From NCBI RefSeq assembly GCF_000497575.1, contig NZ_APJI01000013.1:124001-188000 (forward strand): DNA of 64,000 nt. Reading direction: 5' to 3'. The DNA is from Afipia sp. OHSU_II-C1. GTDB lineage: Bacteria; Pseudomonadota; Alphaproteobacteria; Rhizobiales; Xanthobacteraceae. The notes under the pieces were generated by a model. It was not told where the DNA came from. It saw nothing but the letters and a program-made list of their open reading frames with translations, and did not search any database. The translations under genes were made by a program, and so were the position numbers. Below, one piece after another: positions 55,218 through 63,323 of this stretch. Positions within the stretch are counted from its first letter, which is position 1, and every line of letters begins with the position of its first letter.

Positions 55218-55472
55218 TTACCGGGCCTTCTTGTTGTCCACGACTTCGGTGACTGGCCGGTCGGTGCCCCGGACAGTTTCCTCGCGCCAGTTGCCCTGGC
55301 CGTCCTCGAACTGGATGACCTCGGTCCGGCCGGGCACCCGCTGTTCCGCCGCGGCGCGGGTGGCGGCCGCGCGCGCCGCCTCGTGGGTCGGAAAGGTCTC
55401 CGAAAACACGTTGTTGAACTTGTACGCCCAGCCGCCGTCATGCTCGACTATCTCGTAGACCACCTTGACCAT
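55218..55472 (-). CDS. DUF2188-like small protein
   Basis: An 84-residue protein: YEIVEHDGGWAYKFNNVFSETFPTHEAARAAATRAAAEQR resembles DUF2188, in which an aromatic strand pair precedes a helix with EAxxxA. Function unknown. ATG at 55472. Confidence 0.7.
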   Translation of the reverse strand: MVKVVYEIVEHDGGWAYKFNNVFSETFPTHEAARAAATRAAAEQRVPGRTEVIQFEDGQGNWREETVRGTDRPVTEVVDNKKAR

Positions 55473-55575
55473 GCTGGCACCTCAAGTTTGCGGCTGGCGA
55501 AAACAAGACCCTTAACTTGATATCTGGCGTCGCCGATTTCAACGCCTTGGCTGCACCGGGTTCCAGCCCGGATGG

Positions 55576-56511
55576 CTAGCCGAGCCCGCCCAGGACACCT
55601 TCGACGATCTTGCGTTCCTCAGGCGTGAGCGGGGTTTGCGGCGCAATCGGATCGCCAACGGCATAGCCCTGCATCTCGAGCCCCGCCTTGATGCAGGCGG
55701 CGAGATTGAACCGCGCGAACACTTCGTTGACCCGCCACAGCTTGCGCTGAAGCGCGATCGCTTCGTCCCAGCGCCCCGCCTTGCACAGATCGTAGAGCTT
55801 CACGCTTTCGCGCGGCACGATGCAGGCCGGTCCCGCCATCCAGCCGACGCCGCCGATCAGCATCACGGCGGCGGGAATATGCGCCGATGCCGCGAACACT
55901 TTCATCTTGTCGCCGCAGCGGTTGATGATCGACAGGAGACGGCCGGTGTTGTTCGAGGCATCCTTGATGTACTGGATGCGCGGATGCTCGGCGAGGCGCG
56001 CGATCACGTCGAGGGTGAGATCGGAGCGCTGGAAGTTCGGATTGGTGTAGATCACCACCGGAATGTCGACGGCGTCCGCGATGGCGCGGAAATACGCCTC
56101 GACCTGCGCGTCCTTGACCGGGAAGTAGGCTTCGAGGATGGCGAGAATGCCGTCCACGCCGAGCGCCTGATAGGCCTTGGCCTGCGCGACAGCGTCTGCC
56201 GTCGATGTCGAGGCCACGCCCGCGATCACCGGCACGCGCCTGGCGGTGGCCTCCACCGTTGCCTTCACCACGGTGGTGCGCTGTTCGCGGCCGAGATAGG
56301 CGAACTCGCCGGTCGAGCCGAGCGGCGTCAGTCCGTGAACACCGGCCTTGATCATGTCGTCGCAGAGCTTGCCCAGAACGTCGGTCTTGATGCTGCCGTC
56401 GGTTGCCGTGGGCGAGACGAGGTAGGGAAACACACCGTGCAAGTCCTTTGGCAGGTCTTTTAGCAAGTCCTTTGGCAAGTCTCTTGGCAGGTCTGTTCGC
56501 TGGTCGGTCAT
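55576..56511 (-). CDS. DapA-family aldolase/lyase
   Basis: A 311-residue class I aldolase of the dihydrodipicolinate synthase/N-acetylneuraminate lyase family. The (beta/alpha)8 features [11 protein letters not shown] (pyruvate site), VVIYTNPNF (tyrosine) and YIKDASNN (Schiff-base lysine) are present. Subgroup substrate unknown; it is unlikely to be the biosynthetic DapA. The first 24 residues contain a low-complexity repeat of DLPKDL units not found in the family fold, and encoded by near-repeats in DNA. Confidence 0.85.
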   Translation of the reverse strand: MTDQRTDLPRDLPKDLLKDLPKDLHGVFPYLVSPTATDGSIKTDVLGKLCDDMIKAGVHGLTPLGSTGEFAYLGREQRTTVVKATVEATARRVPVIAGVASTSTADAVAQAKAYQALGVDGILAILEAYFPVKDAQVEAYFRAIADAVDIPVVIYTNPNFQRSDLTLDVIARLAEHPRIQYIKDASNNTGRLLSIINRCGDKMKVFAASAHIPAAVMLIGGVGWMAGPACIVPRESVKLYDLCKAGRWDEAIALQRKLWRVNEVFARFNLAACIKAGLEMQGYAVGDPIAPQTPLTPEERKIVEGVLGGLG

Positions 56512-56812
56512 TGCGGGCTTCGCTCTCTTTTGGGGGCGTTAACGATTGATGGCCTGTTTTCAACGTTTCGATTGAACTTCGCAACCCTCGCACAGCATGA
56601 TGTGGACGCGCTGCGTGCATGCGACACAAGATGTCGGTCAGCCATCTGGCTAGCATGGTATGAATCGCTGATTCGGGCGCGTTTCGTTCCACCCGCGTTC
56701 CAAACCTTAAGATCGCGCAACATCTTCGCGGTTACCCCGTCACGTTATGAGACAGTTTGCGCCGGATGCGCGGAAACGTGCACGATGCAGCAAGGCTTTG
56801 AGGAGGTCGGAC
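56512..56812. other. Divergent promoter region, no gene seen
   Basis: A 301-base gap between the DapA-like gene and the secreted coiled-coil gene. No reading frame here encodes a recognisable product. It should hold promoters for both sides, but I find no clear consensus boxes. Confidence 0.35.
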
Positions 56813-57166
56813 ATGGTGAGATTTCTGATTGGCGCTGCGCTGCTGGCAGCCGTGCCGCATCAAGCGATAGCGCAGGACGTGCCCGGCATCGAAATCTGCA
56901 CCGCCGAGAAAACCATGGAGCGCCGCACCGGCTGTCTCCAGAGCAATGTGAATTTCCTCAAGGCGTCGCTGACCAAGGCCTCGCTGGAGCACCAGCAGAA
57001 GATCGACGCCGCCAACCGGCAGATCGATGCACTGAAGGCGACCGTGATCGGGCTGCAGAACACTGTGGCGCAGTTGCAAGGTCAGGTGCAGGCGTTGGGC
57101 AAGCCGGCGAACGGCGCAGCCAAGGACGCGCCGAAGGAAGCGCCAAAGGCGCCCGGCGCGAAGTGA
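56813..57166 (+). CDS. Secreted coiled-coil protein (117 aa)
   Basis: A 117-residue protein with a signal peptide (MVRFLIGAALLAAVPHQAIAQ), a CTAEKTMERRTGCLQ segment with two cysteines that may pair, then a helix of heptads (HQQKIDAANRQIDALKATVIGLQNTVAQLQGQ) and an Ala/Lys/Pro tail. Likely periplasmic and oligomeric. ATG 56813 follows GAGGAGG. Function unknown. Confidence 0.72.
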   Translation: MVRFLIGAALLAAVPHQAIAQDVPGIEICTAEKTMERRTGCLQSNVNFLKASLTKASLEHQQKIDAANRQIDALKATVIGLQNTVAQLQGQVQALGKPANGAAKDAPKEAPKAPGAK

Positions 57167-57194
57167 TGTGCTTCGCATGTGATACTGAGGCCTT

Positions 57195-57327
57195 CACCTC
57201 GCCCCGTTCTTACGGGGAGAGGTCGGATCACGTAGTGATCCGGGTGAGGGGCGCTTTCTTTCAATCGAGATCGTTTGAGTTATGCCCCTCACCCCACCCC
57301 TCTCCCCGCTGGCGGGGAGAGGGAGCA
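57195..57327. repeat. CTCTCCCCGC hairpin repeat, copy C
   Basis: Same family as copies A and B; its centre contains GGATCACGTAGTGATCC. It ends 27 bases before the GIY-YIG gene. Confidence 0.85.
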
Positions 57328-57353
57328 CATCTCGCTGCTTGGCGAGATGCACC

Positions 57354-57776
57354 ATGACGATTGCCGCGCCACGTTCGCCGAAGACGCGTACAACAAAGGC
57401 CAAATCGCGCGCCGCGAAGGCAAAGAAGCGTGCGGCAAAATCAAAACCCGCCGCCTTCGTCTATGTGCTCGGTAGCTTTCACAAGGGCCGTTACATTTCC
57501 TATGTCGGCTGGACCAATGACGTGACGCAGCGGCTTGCGAAGCATAACAACGGCACCGGCGCGCGCTCGACACGCGGCCGGGCCTGGACGCTGCTGCACA
57601 CCGAACCGTTCCAGACGCGCAACGAAGCCATGAGCCGCGAATGGCACCTCAAGCGCGACCGAGCTTTCCGGAAGAAGCTGATGGACGCGGTGAGGGCGGC
57701 TTCGCGCGGCGCTGATGTTTCTTCACCTCTCCCCGTTGTGACGGGGAGAGGTCGGATTGCGAAGCAATCCGGGTGA
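57354..57776 (+). CDS. GIY-YIG nuclease-domain protein between two repeats
   Basis: A 140-residue protein: a Lys/Ala-rich N-terminus, then a GIY-YIG domain from about residue 32 (AAFVYVLGSFHKGRYISYVGWTNDVTQRLAKHN), with GARSTRGRAWTLLHTEPF and the catalytic-glutamate helix NEAMSREWHLKR. Similar short UvrC-like proteins are common but their cellular role is unclear. The last 18 codons and stop are supplied by repeat copy D, and copy C ends just upstream, so the gene is wedged between two repeats. Confidence 0.8.
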   Translation: MTIAAPRSPKTRTTKAKSRAAKAKKRAAKSKPAAFVYVLGSFHKGRYISYVGWTNDVTQRLAKHNNGTGARSTRGRAWTLLHTEPFQTRNEAMSREWHLKRDRAFRKKLMDAVRAASRGADVSSPLPVVTGRGRIAKQSG

Positions 57777-57856
57777 GGGGCGCTTTCGCGAAAGCGTGAT
57801 TATTTGCAATATGCCCCTCACCCCAACCCTCTCCCCGCAGGCGGGGAGAGGGAGCA
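57724..57856. repeat. CTCTCCCCGC hairpin repeat, copy D (overlaps GIY-YIG 3' end)
   Basis: Same layout as copy C with centre GGATTGCGAAGCAATCC. It encodes the C-terminus of the GIY-YIG protein. Confidence 0.85.
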
Positions 57857-57883
57857 CGTCCGCGAGATTCTCGGAAACTGTAA

Positions 57884-58846
57884 ATGACCGTCGCCACCCC
57901 ATCCCCCATCGTCATCGACGCCGCGCGCACCCGCGCCAGTCTGCCGTTCGACCGGCTGATTGCCGCATTACGCGAAGCCTTCACTGTCGGTGCGGACGTG
58001 CCGCTGCGGCACCACCATTTCATGCGGCAGCCTGACGGCTCGACGGCGACCATTCTGATCATGCCGGCATGGCAGCGCGCCTTCATCGGCATCAAGATCG
58101 TCACGATCTTCCCGGAGAACGGCAGGCGCGCGCTGCCGGGACTTTTCTCGAGCTATCTGCTGTGCGATGGCGAGACCGGGCGGCATATCGCGCTGATCGA
58201 CGGCAACGAGATCACCTCGCGGCGCACCGCGGGCATCGGCGCGCTCGGGGCGGACTTTCTCGCACGCAAGGATGCGCGCAGGCTGCTGGTCTGCGGCTCG
58301 GGCCGGATCGCGAGCCTCACAGCGGATGCATTTCGCGCGGTGCGGCCGATCGAGACCGTCGCGGTGTGGAATATCAACGAGGCCGGCGCGGCCCGGCTGG
58401 TGTCCGATCTCCGCGCCAGAGGCATCGACGCTCATGTCGCGATCGATCTGGAACGCGCGGTGGGCGAGGCGGATATCGTGAGCTGCGCGACGCTTGCGCA
58501 CAAGCCGATCATCAAGGGTGAATGGCTGAAGCCCGGCGTGCATCTCGATCTGGTCGGCAGCTTCACGCCGTTCATGCGCGAGGCCGACGACGAGGTGTTC
58601 CGGCGCGGGCGCGTCTGGCTCGATACCTACGATGCGCTGAAGGAAAGCGGCGAACTGCTCGACCCGATCCGCGACGGTGTGATTGCGCCAGCTGATATTC
58701 GCGGTTCGCTCAATGAGCTGTGCAAGGGCGAGCGCAAGGGCAGGACCAGCGATAGCGAGATCACCGTGTTCAAGGCGGTCGGCAATGCGCTGTCGGACAT
58801 CGCGGCGGCAGGGCTGGTGTGGAGGGATTTTTCGGCGAAGGAATGA
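57884..58846 (+). CDS. Ornithine cyclodeaminase/mu-crystallin family protein
   Basis: A 320-residue NAD(P)-binding protein. The substrate domain has HHHFMRQPDG and GIKIVTIFPENG, and the Rossmann motif is RRLLVCGSGRIASLTADAF with DIVSCATLAHKPIIKGEWLKPGVHLDLVGSF. Members catalyse ornithine cyclisation, imine reduction or opine chemistry. Isolated between repeats D and E; specific reaction unknown. Confidence 0.87.
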   Translation: MTVATPSPIVIDAARTRASLPFDRLIAALREAFTVGADVPLRHHHFMRQPDGSTATILIMPAWQRAFIGIKIVTIFPENGRRALPGLFSSYLLCDGETGRHIALIDGNEITSRRTAGIGALGADFLARKDARRLLVCGSGRIASLTADAFRAVRPIETVAVWNINEAGAARLVSDLRARGIDAHVAIDLERAVGEADIVSCATLAHKPIIKGEWLKPGVHLDLVGSFTPFMREADDEVFRRGRVWLDTYDALKESGELLDPIRDGVIAPADIRGSLNELCKGERKGRTSDSEITVFKAVGNALSDIAAAGLVWRDFSAKE

Positions 58847-58847
58847 C

Positions 58848-59004
58848 GTCTCTCCCCGTTCTTACGGGGAGAGGTCGGATCACCATTAGCGCGTTTACGC
58901 GCGTCTTCGACGCGCTATGGTGATCCGGGTGAGGGGCATCTTTTGGTGCACGATAAACTTGGCCCCTCACCCCACCCCTCTCCCCGCAAGCGGGGAGAGG
59001 GAGC
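58848..59004. repeat. CTCTCCCCGC hairpin repeat, copy E
   Basis: Longest copy (157 bases). Its centre contains an extra inverted pair around GCGTTTACGCGCG. Confidence 0.85.
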
Positions 59005-59117
59005 AGATCGTGCACGGACTTCGACAACTCACCCCTGCATCCACGCACTGGTCATAGCTGAATCCGCGCGATAGGTTTTCGCGCGTCAAAATCAAAAACG
59101 CTCATCGGGAGGTCTTC

Positions 59118-60050
59118 ATGTCCAACGTCCGCGTCATCGCAACCGGTCTCGAGTTTCCAGAAGGGCCGGTGGTGATGCCCGATGGCTCGGTGGTGCTGGT
59201 GGAAATCCGCCGCCAGACCCTGACGCGGGTTTATCCCGACGGGCGCAAGGAGATCATCGCGAAAATTCCCGGCGGGCCGAACGGCGCGGCGCTGGGACCG
59301 GACGGCAAGATGTACCTTTGCAACAACGGCGGCTTCTCCTGGGCGCCGGGTCCGGGCGGCAACATCATGCCGGGCGCGCCGCGTCCGTCGGAATATATCG
59401 GCGGCTCGTTGCAGCGTGTCGATCTCTCAAACGGCAAGGTCGAGACGCTGTTCACCCATTGCGACGAACGGCAGCTCAAGGGGCCGAACGATCTTGTCTT
59501 CGATAAAGAGGGCGGGCTCTGGTTCACCGATCTCGGCAAGCGCCGCGCGCACGATCTCGATGTCGGCGCCGTCTACTACATGAAGAAGGGCGGCACAGAA
59601 CTCGTCGAGGCTGTGCCGCACATGCTGCCCGCCAACGGCATCGGCCTGTCACCGGACGAGAAGACCGTCTATGTCGCCGAGACGCCGACCGCGCGGCTGT
59701 GGGCGTTCGCCATCGGTGCGCCGGGGCAGATCGCGCCGGTTGAGCCGATCTATCGCGGCGAAATGGGCAGGCCGATTTCCGGTCTCGGCGGCTATCAGAT
59801 GTACGACTCGCTCGGCGTCGAAGCGTCGGGCAACGTCTGCGTCGCGACGCTGATCTCCGGCTGCATCTCGGTGATCGCGCCGGATGGCAAGCTGGTCGAG
59901 CAGGTGCCGACCGGCGACAATGTCACCACCAACATCGCCTTCGGCGGGCCGGAGCTGAAGACCGCCTACATCACGCTGTCCGGCAAGGGCGAACTGGTGG
60001 CGATGGACTGGCCGCGCGGCGGCCTGCCGCTGAATTTTCTGAATAAGTGA
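59118..60050 (+). CDS. SMP-30/gluconolactonase-family beta-propeller protein
   Basis: A 310-residue six-bladed propeller. LEFPEGPVVMPDGSVVLVEI, GPNGAALGPDGKMYLCNNGG, LKGPNDLVFDKEGGLWFTDLG and ANGIGLSPDEKTVYVAET carry the metal-site Glu, Asn and Asp of the family. Members open sugar or other lactones. GGGAGG precedes the ATG at 59118. Confidence 0.9.
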   Translation: MSNVRVIATGLEFPEGPVVMPDGSVVLVEIRRQTLTRVYPDGRKEIIAKIPGGPNGAALGPDGKMYLCNNGGFSWAPGPGGNIMPGAPRPSEYIGGSLQRVDLSNGKVETLFTHCDERQLKGPNDLVFDKEGGLWFTDLGKRRAHDLDVGAVYYMKKGGTELVEAVPHMLPANGIGLSPDEKTVYVAETPTARLWAFAIGAPGQIAPVEPIYRGEMGRPISGLGGYQMYDSLGVEASGNVCVATLISGCISVIAPDGKLVEQVPTGDNVTTNIAFGGPELKTAYITLSGKGELVAMDWPRGGLPLNFLNK

Positions 60051-60054
60051 ACTT

Positions 60055-60172
60055 AACCTCTCCCCGTTCTTACGGGGAGAGGTCGACCGCAACGCGGTCG
60101 GGTGAGGGGCTTTTTCCCAACACGCAGTGCCCCTCACCCCGACCCTCTCCCCGCACGCGGGGAGAGGGAGCA
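60055..60172. repeat. CTCTCCCCGC hairpin repeat, copy F
   Basis: Shortest copy (118 bases), centre GACCGCAACGCGGTC. Confidence 0.85.
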
Positions 60173-60220
60173 GACAATTGCCGTGACGTTGCATCAACTT
60201 GAATCTCCGCGGGGTATAAA

Positions 60221-60814
60221 ATGACCTGGCTTTCTCCCGTCACTCTCAGCGGCCCTCACGCGCGGCTTGAGCCGCTGTCACGGGATCACGCCGCCGAACT
60301 CACGGACGCGGTGCGCGACGGCGAGTTGTGGAAGCTCTGGTACACCTCGATCCCGTCGCCGGAGGCGATGCCGTCCGAGATCGAGCGTCGTCTTGGTTTG
60401 CAGGCGGCGGGATCGATGCTGCCGTTCACGGTGAAGGATACCGAAGGCAAGGTCGCCGGCATGACGACCTACATGAATGTCGATGCCGCCAACCGGCGGG
60501 TCGAGATCGGATCGACTTGGTATGCGAAGCGTGTCCAGCGGACTGCGCTGAATACCCAATGCAAGCTGCTGCTGCTGACTCATGCGTTCGAGAAGCTGAA
60601 CTGCATCGCGGTCGAGTTCCGCACGCATTTCTTCAATCATCAGTCGCGGCGCGGCATCGAGCGGCTGGGCGCCAAGCTCGACGGCGTGCTGCGCAGTCAC
60701 CAGATCGCGCCGAACGGCACCCTGCGTGACACTGTCGTGTACAGCATCACCGCTTCGGAATGGCCGACGGTGAAAGCGCACCTGACCTATCAGTTGCACG
60801 AGAAGACGCGGTAA
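60221..60814 (+). CDS. GNAT acetyltransferase (RimJ/RimL type)
   Basis: A 197-residue N-acetyltransferase. The N-terminal ARLEPLSRDHAAELTDAV and the motif around VEIGSTWYAKRVQRTALNTQCKLLLLTHAFEKLNCIAVEFRTH, then NHQSRRGIERLGAKLDGVLR, identify the RimJ/RimL group. It would acetylate an amine or protein N-terminus; substrate unknown. Confidence 0.88.
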   Translation: MTWLSPVTLSGPHARLEPLSRDHAAELTDAVRDGELWKLWYTSIPSPEAMPSEIERRLGLQAAGSMLPFTVKDTEGKVAGMTTYMNVDAANRRVEIGSTWYAKRVQRTALNTQCKLLLLTHAFEKLNCIAVEFRTHFFNHQSRRGIERLGAKLDGVLRSHQIAPNGTLRDTVVYSITASEWPTVKAHLTYQLHEKTR

Positions 60815-60836
60815 CGCGCTGCCGTCGCCACACCTT

Positions 60837-60908
60837 CATTGCGGAGAGCGCAAGCGACGAAGCAATCCAGTTTGATGAGTGGATTGCTTCGCTTCGCTCG
60901 CAATGACG
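60837..60908. repeat. Intergenic palindromic repeat (GAAGCAATCC type), copy 2
   Basis: An inverted pair with GCGACGAAGCAATCCAG and TGGATTGCTTCGCTTCG, related to the repeat at 49136. It sits in the 476-base gap before the cyclase-hydrolase gene. The same gap holds a 38-codon gene. Confidence 0.78.
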
Positions 60909-61106
60909 CGGAGCGCCCTCGTAGATGCCGTTTCGGTTCCGGAATTAACCTGCGCGGCGGGCATTAAGGTTTAAACGCAGGTTTCGTTGCGCGCGCAAAC
61001 CGTCGGACTAACGTCGGATTGCGGACAATTGCCCCATGTCCGTTAACAACAAGACGGGGTCGTCGGCCGGTATACTGCGATCGGCGGCCCTCGCCATGAG
61101 GCAACC

Positions 61107-61223
61107 ATGTCCGAGGCTGTATTCGTTCTTGTTCTGGTGTTCGTGGCCGGTTTTGGCATCGGCTACGGTGTGCGATCCCAGATGGTCATCCTGCGCCGAG
61201 CCAAGGCCCGCCGCAGGATGTGA
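61107..61223 (+). CDS. Small membrane protein, 38 aa
   Basis: A 38-codon gene from ATG 61107 to TGA 61221-61223. It starts MSEAVFVLVLVFVAGFG, a single membrane segment, and ends with an Arg-rich cytoplasmic tail (RRAKARRRM). GAGG lies five bases before the ATG. The hydrophobic-then-basic layout and good start signals suggest a real one-pass membrane protein. Similar short proteins are familiar from this bacterial group. Function unknown. Confidence 0.55.
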   Translation: MSEAVFVLVLVFVAGFGIGYGVRSQMVILRRAKARRRM

Positions 61224-61290
61224 TATGCCCGCCGCGCGGAAGCGTGACGCGCCCGCGGCGCCGGCGCGCAGCGTAAGCGAACCGATGAAT

Positions 61291-62706
61291 TCAGGTGACG
61301 CCGAGGAACCGGCGGATCTCGTCGAGAAAGATCGGCAAGCCCGGATCCTGCTGGAGCGGGATATGATTTTTGCCCGGCAGCGTGACGAGGCGTGCGCCGG
61401 GGATACCTGCTGCAAGCTCCCGGCCTGACGCAATCGGCACCCTTCGGTCATCGCGGACATGCATGACAAGGGTGGGCACCTTGATTTGCGGCAGCAGATC
61501 GCGGACATCGAAGTTGATCACCGTTTCCAGATATCTAACGGCGCATTCAGCTGACGCGCTGACCCGCTGGGCTTCGTTGAAGGCGTCCATCTGTTCCCTT
61601 GTCGCGGTGGGGATCATCGACGCTGTGAAGAGTTGCCGGAAGGTTGGCTCGTTCGCGCCCCAGCCGAGTTTCATCAGGACCTTCATTGCGTCGAACTGCT
61701 CGCGTGCGGCGGGCGTCACGTTCGGGCTCTTGTAGACGCCGGCGGCAAATCCTCCATAAAGGATCAGATGCGAAACCCGCTCCGGATGCCGGATCGCGAA
61801 GGCGATCGCCACCGCGCACCCCTGAGACAACGCAAGAATCGGAAACCGGTCGAGTCCCGCCGCGTCAGCAACACTCTCCATGTCGCTCACCCAGTGATCC
61901 AGCGAGATGTTGCCGACGTCCCAATCCGACAGCCCGTTGCCCCGCGCGTCGAAACGGACCAGCGAAAAGCTCGAGGCCAGTTCGAGCAGGAGACCGCGGA
62001 AGATCGGCAGCTCCCAGTCGTATTCGAGATGCCCCAGCCAGTGTGCCGTGCGCAGCAATGGCGGGCCGTTGCCGACCTTCGCGAAAGCCAGCCGGACGCC
62101 GTCCGCCGCCTTGCAGTAGCGGATCTCCTGTTGAAGATTCGCGCCGGTCAGAATACGCGCGGCCTTGGATGCACCGTCATGGAGATCGATCGCAAAGACC
62201 TCGATCGGCCGTGCGATGTTCTTCAGGTTCTGGCGGCCCATTTCGCGGAACTGAAGCTTGAGCTTGCCTTCGATCTGATCGAGCACCTGCCGGGAAATAC
62301 AGACGCCGCCCCTCGGCGCGATACTCTCCAGCCGCGCCGCGACATTGACACCATCGCCGAAGATTTCGCCGCCGTCCTCGATCACATCGCCGATGTTGAT
62401 GCCGATGCGGAATTCGAGCCGGCTCTCCTCGGGCACGTTCGCGTTCCGTGTAATCATCGCGCGCTGGATTTCGATCGCGCAGCGCACGGCTTCAACCGCA
62501 CTGGCGAATTCCGCCAGCAATCCGTCGCCGGCAGTATTGATGATGCGGCCGCGATGTTTCCTGATCCGCCGGTCGATCAGATCGTGGCGGTGCGCCTTCA
62601 ACTGTGCGTGGGTGCCTTCCTCGTCCGCACCCATCAGCCGGCTGTAGCCGGCGACGTCCGCGGCGAGAATGGCTGTCAGGCGGCGATCGACGTGCTTCTT
62701 GGTCAC
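61291..62706 (-). CDS. Class III adenylate/guanylate cyclase fused to alpha/beta hydrolase
   Basis: A 471-residue fusion. The N-terminal cyclase domain (about residues 1-170) begins RRLTAILAADVAGYSRLMGADEEGT, with metal Asp in ADVAGYS and GDVIEDGG, and GDGVNVAARLE downstream. The C-terminal alpha/beta hydrolase (about 200-471) has VRFDARGNGLSDWD, nucleophile elbow LALSQGCAVA and GKNHIPLQ with the probable catalytic His. Such fusions are known but their signal is not. GTG 62706 follows GAGGT; no membrane segment. Confidence 0.88.
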   Translation of the reverse strand: MTKKHVDRRLTAILAADVAGYSRLMGADEEGTHAQLKAHRHDLIDRRIRKHRGRIINTAGDGLLAEFASAVEAVRCAIEIQRAMITRNANVPEESRLEFRIGINIGDVIEDGGEIFGDGVNVAARLESIAPRGGVCISRQVLDQIEGKLKLQFREMGRQNLKNIARPIEVFAIDLHDGASKAARILTGANLQQEIRYCKAADGVRLAFAKVGNGPPLLRTAHWLGHLEYDWELPIFRGLLLELASSFSLVRFDARGNGLSDWDVGNISLDHWVSDMESVADAAGLDRFPILALSQGCAVAIAFAIRHPERVSHLILYGGFAAGVYKSPNVTPAAREQFDAMKVLMKLGWGANEPTFRQLFTASMIPTATREQMDAFNEAQRVSASAECAVRYLETVINFDVRDLLPQIKVPTLVMHVRDDRRVPIASGRELAAGIPGARLVTLPGKNHIPLQQDPGLPIFLDEIRRFLGVT

Positions 62707-62930
62707 GCGGCACCTCGCATCCGAGGCGGCCAGTTTATGCGGCTCAGGGTGCGGTGGCCAGTGTTGGATCGTTGCGTTCGCAACAGTGGCCGAAGTCTGG
62801 CGTGCAAGCAAGTTCGCGGTGCAGGGCTGGTTTCCCCCGAGAATGGAACATTGAAATTGTCGTCATTTTAGCGTGAAATTATGCGACACGTTCGTCCGTA
62901 TTTGCTTTCCGGCGAGTCAGGGGGCCAAGC

Positions 62931-63236
62931 ATGCTGAAATTTGGGGTGATCTGCACTGCGGTTCTGTTCGTCACAGGCGCTCAGGCGCAGTCCGTGCCGA
63001 GCAGGGTCACCAATACAGTTGGCGGGGTGACCGGCGCGGTGCCTGGTGTCGGTGGGACCACCGGTGGCGGCGGAAATCCTTATTCCGCACTCAACACGTC
63101 GGCGGGTCCCGGCGGAGAGGCGAGCGGCGGTCTCGGTGTCCGCGTTGGCGACAAGACAGTCACCCTGAAAGGCGCCGTCGGCGTCGATGACGGGCGCAGC
63201 GGCGCATTTCGCGCTGGCGCCGGCGTGCCGTTCTAG
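62931..63236 (+). CDS. Secreted Gly-rich protein (101 aa)
   Basis: A 101-residue protein with a signal peptide (MLKFGVICTAVLFVTGAQAQ) and a glycine/valine-rich mature part. No cysteine in the mature chain and no known domain. A strong bidirectional terminator lies 30 bases downstream. Confidence 0.6.
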   Translation: MLKFGVICTAVLFVTGAQAQSVPSRVTNTVGGVTGAVPGVGGTTGGGGNPYSALNTSAGPGGEASGGLGVRVGDKTVTLKGAVGVDDGRSGAFRAGAGVPF

Positions 63237-63266
63237 GCCGTAAATCCGGATCAATTCCTGAATCGA

Positions 63267-63298
63267 AAAGGCGAGAGAGCCGGGGCTCTCTCGCCTTT
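63267..63298. terminator. Bidirectional terminator between convergent genes
   Basis: Fourteen-pair perfect stem AAAGGCGAGAGAGC/GCTCTCTCGCCTTT with a CGGG loop; A and T ends allow use from both strands. Confidence 0.85.
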
Positions 63299-63323
63299 GT
63301 TCGCTTCAGACGTGAGGCGCCGC

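Noticed and set aside
57195-59004. CRISPR-like array from the regularly occurring CTCTCCCCGC repeats
   Set aside because: The copies are more than 500 bases apart, contain hairpins, and are separated by genes; there are no short unique spacers and no cas genes.
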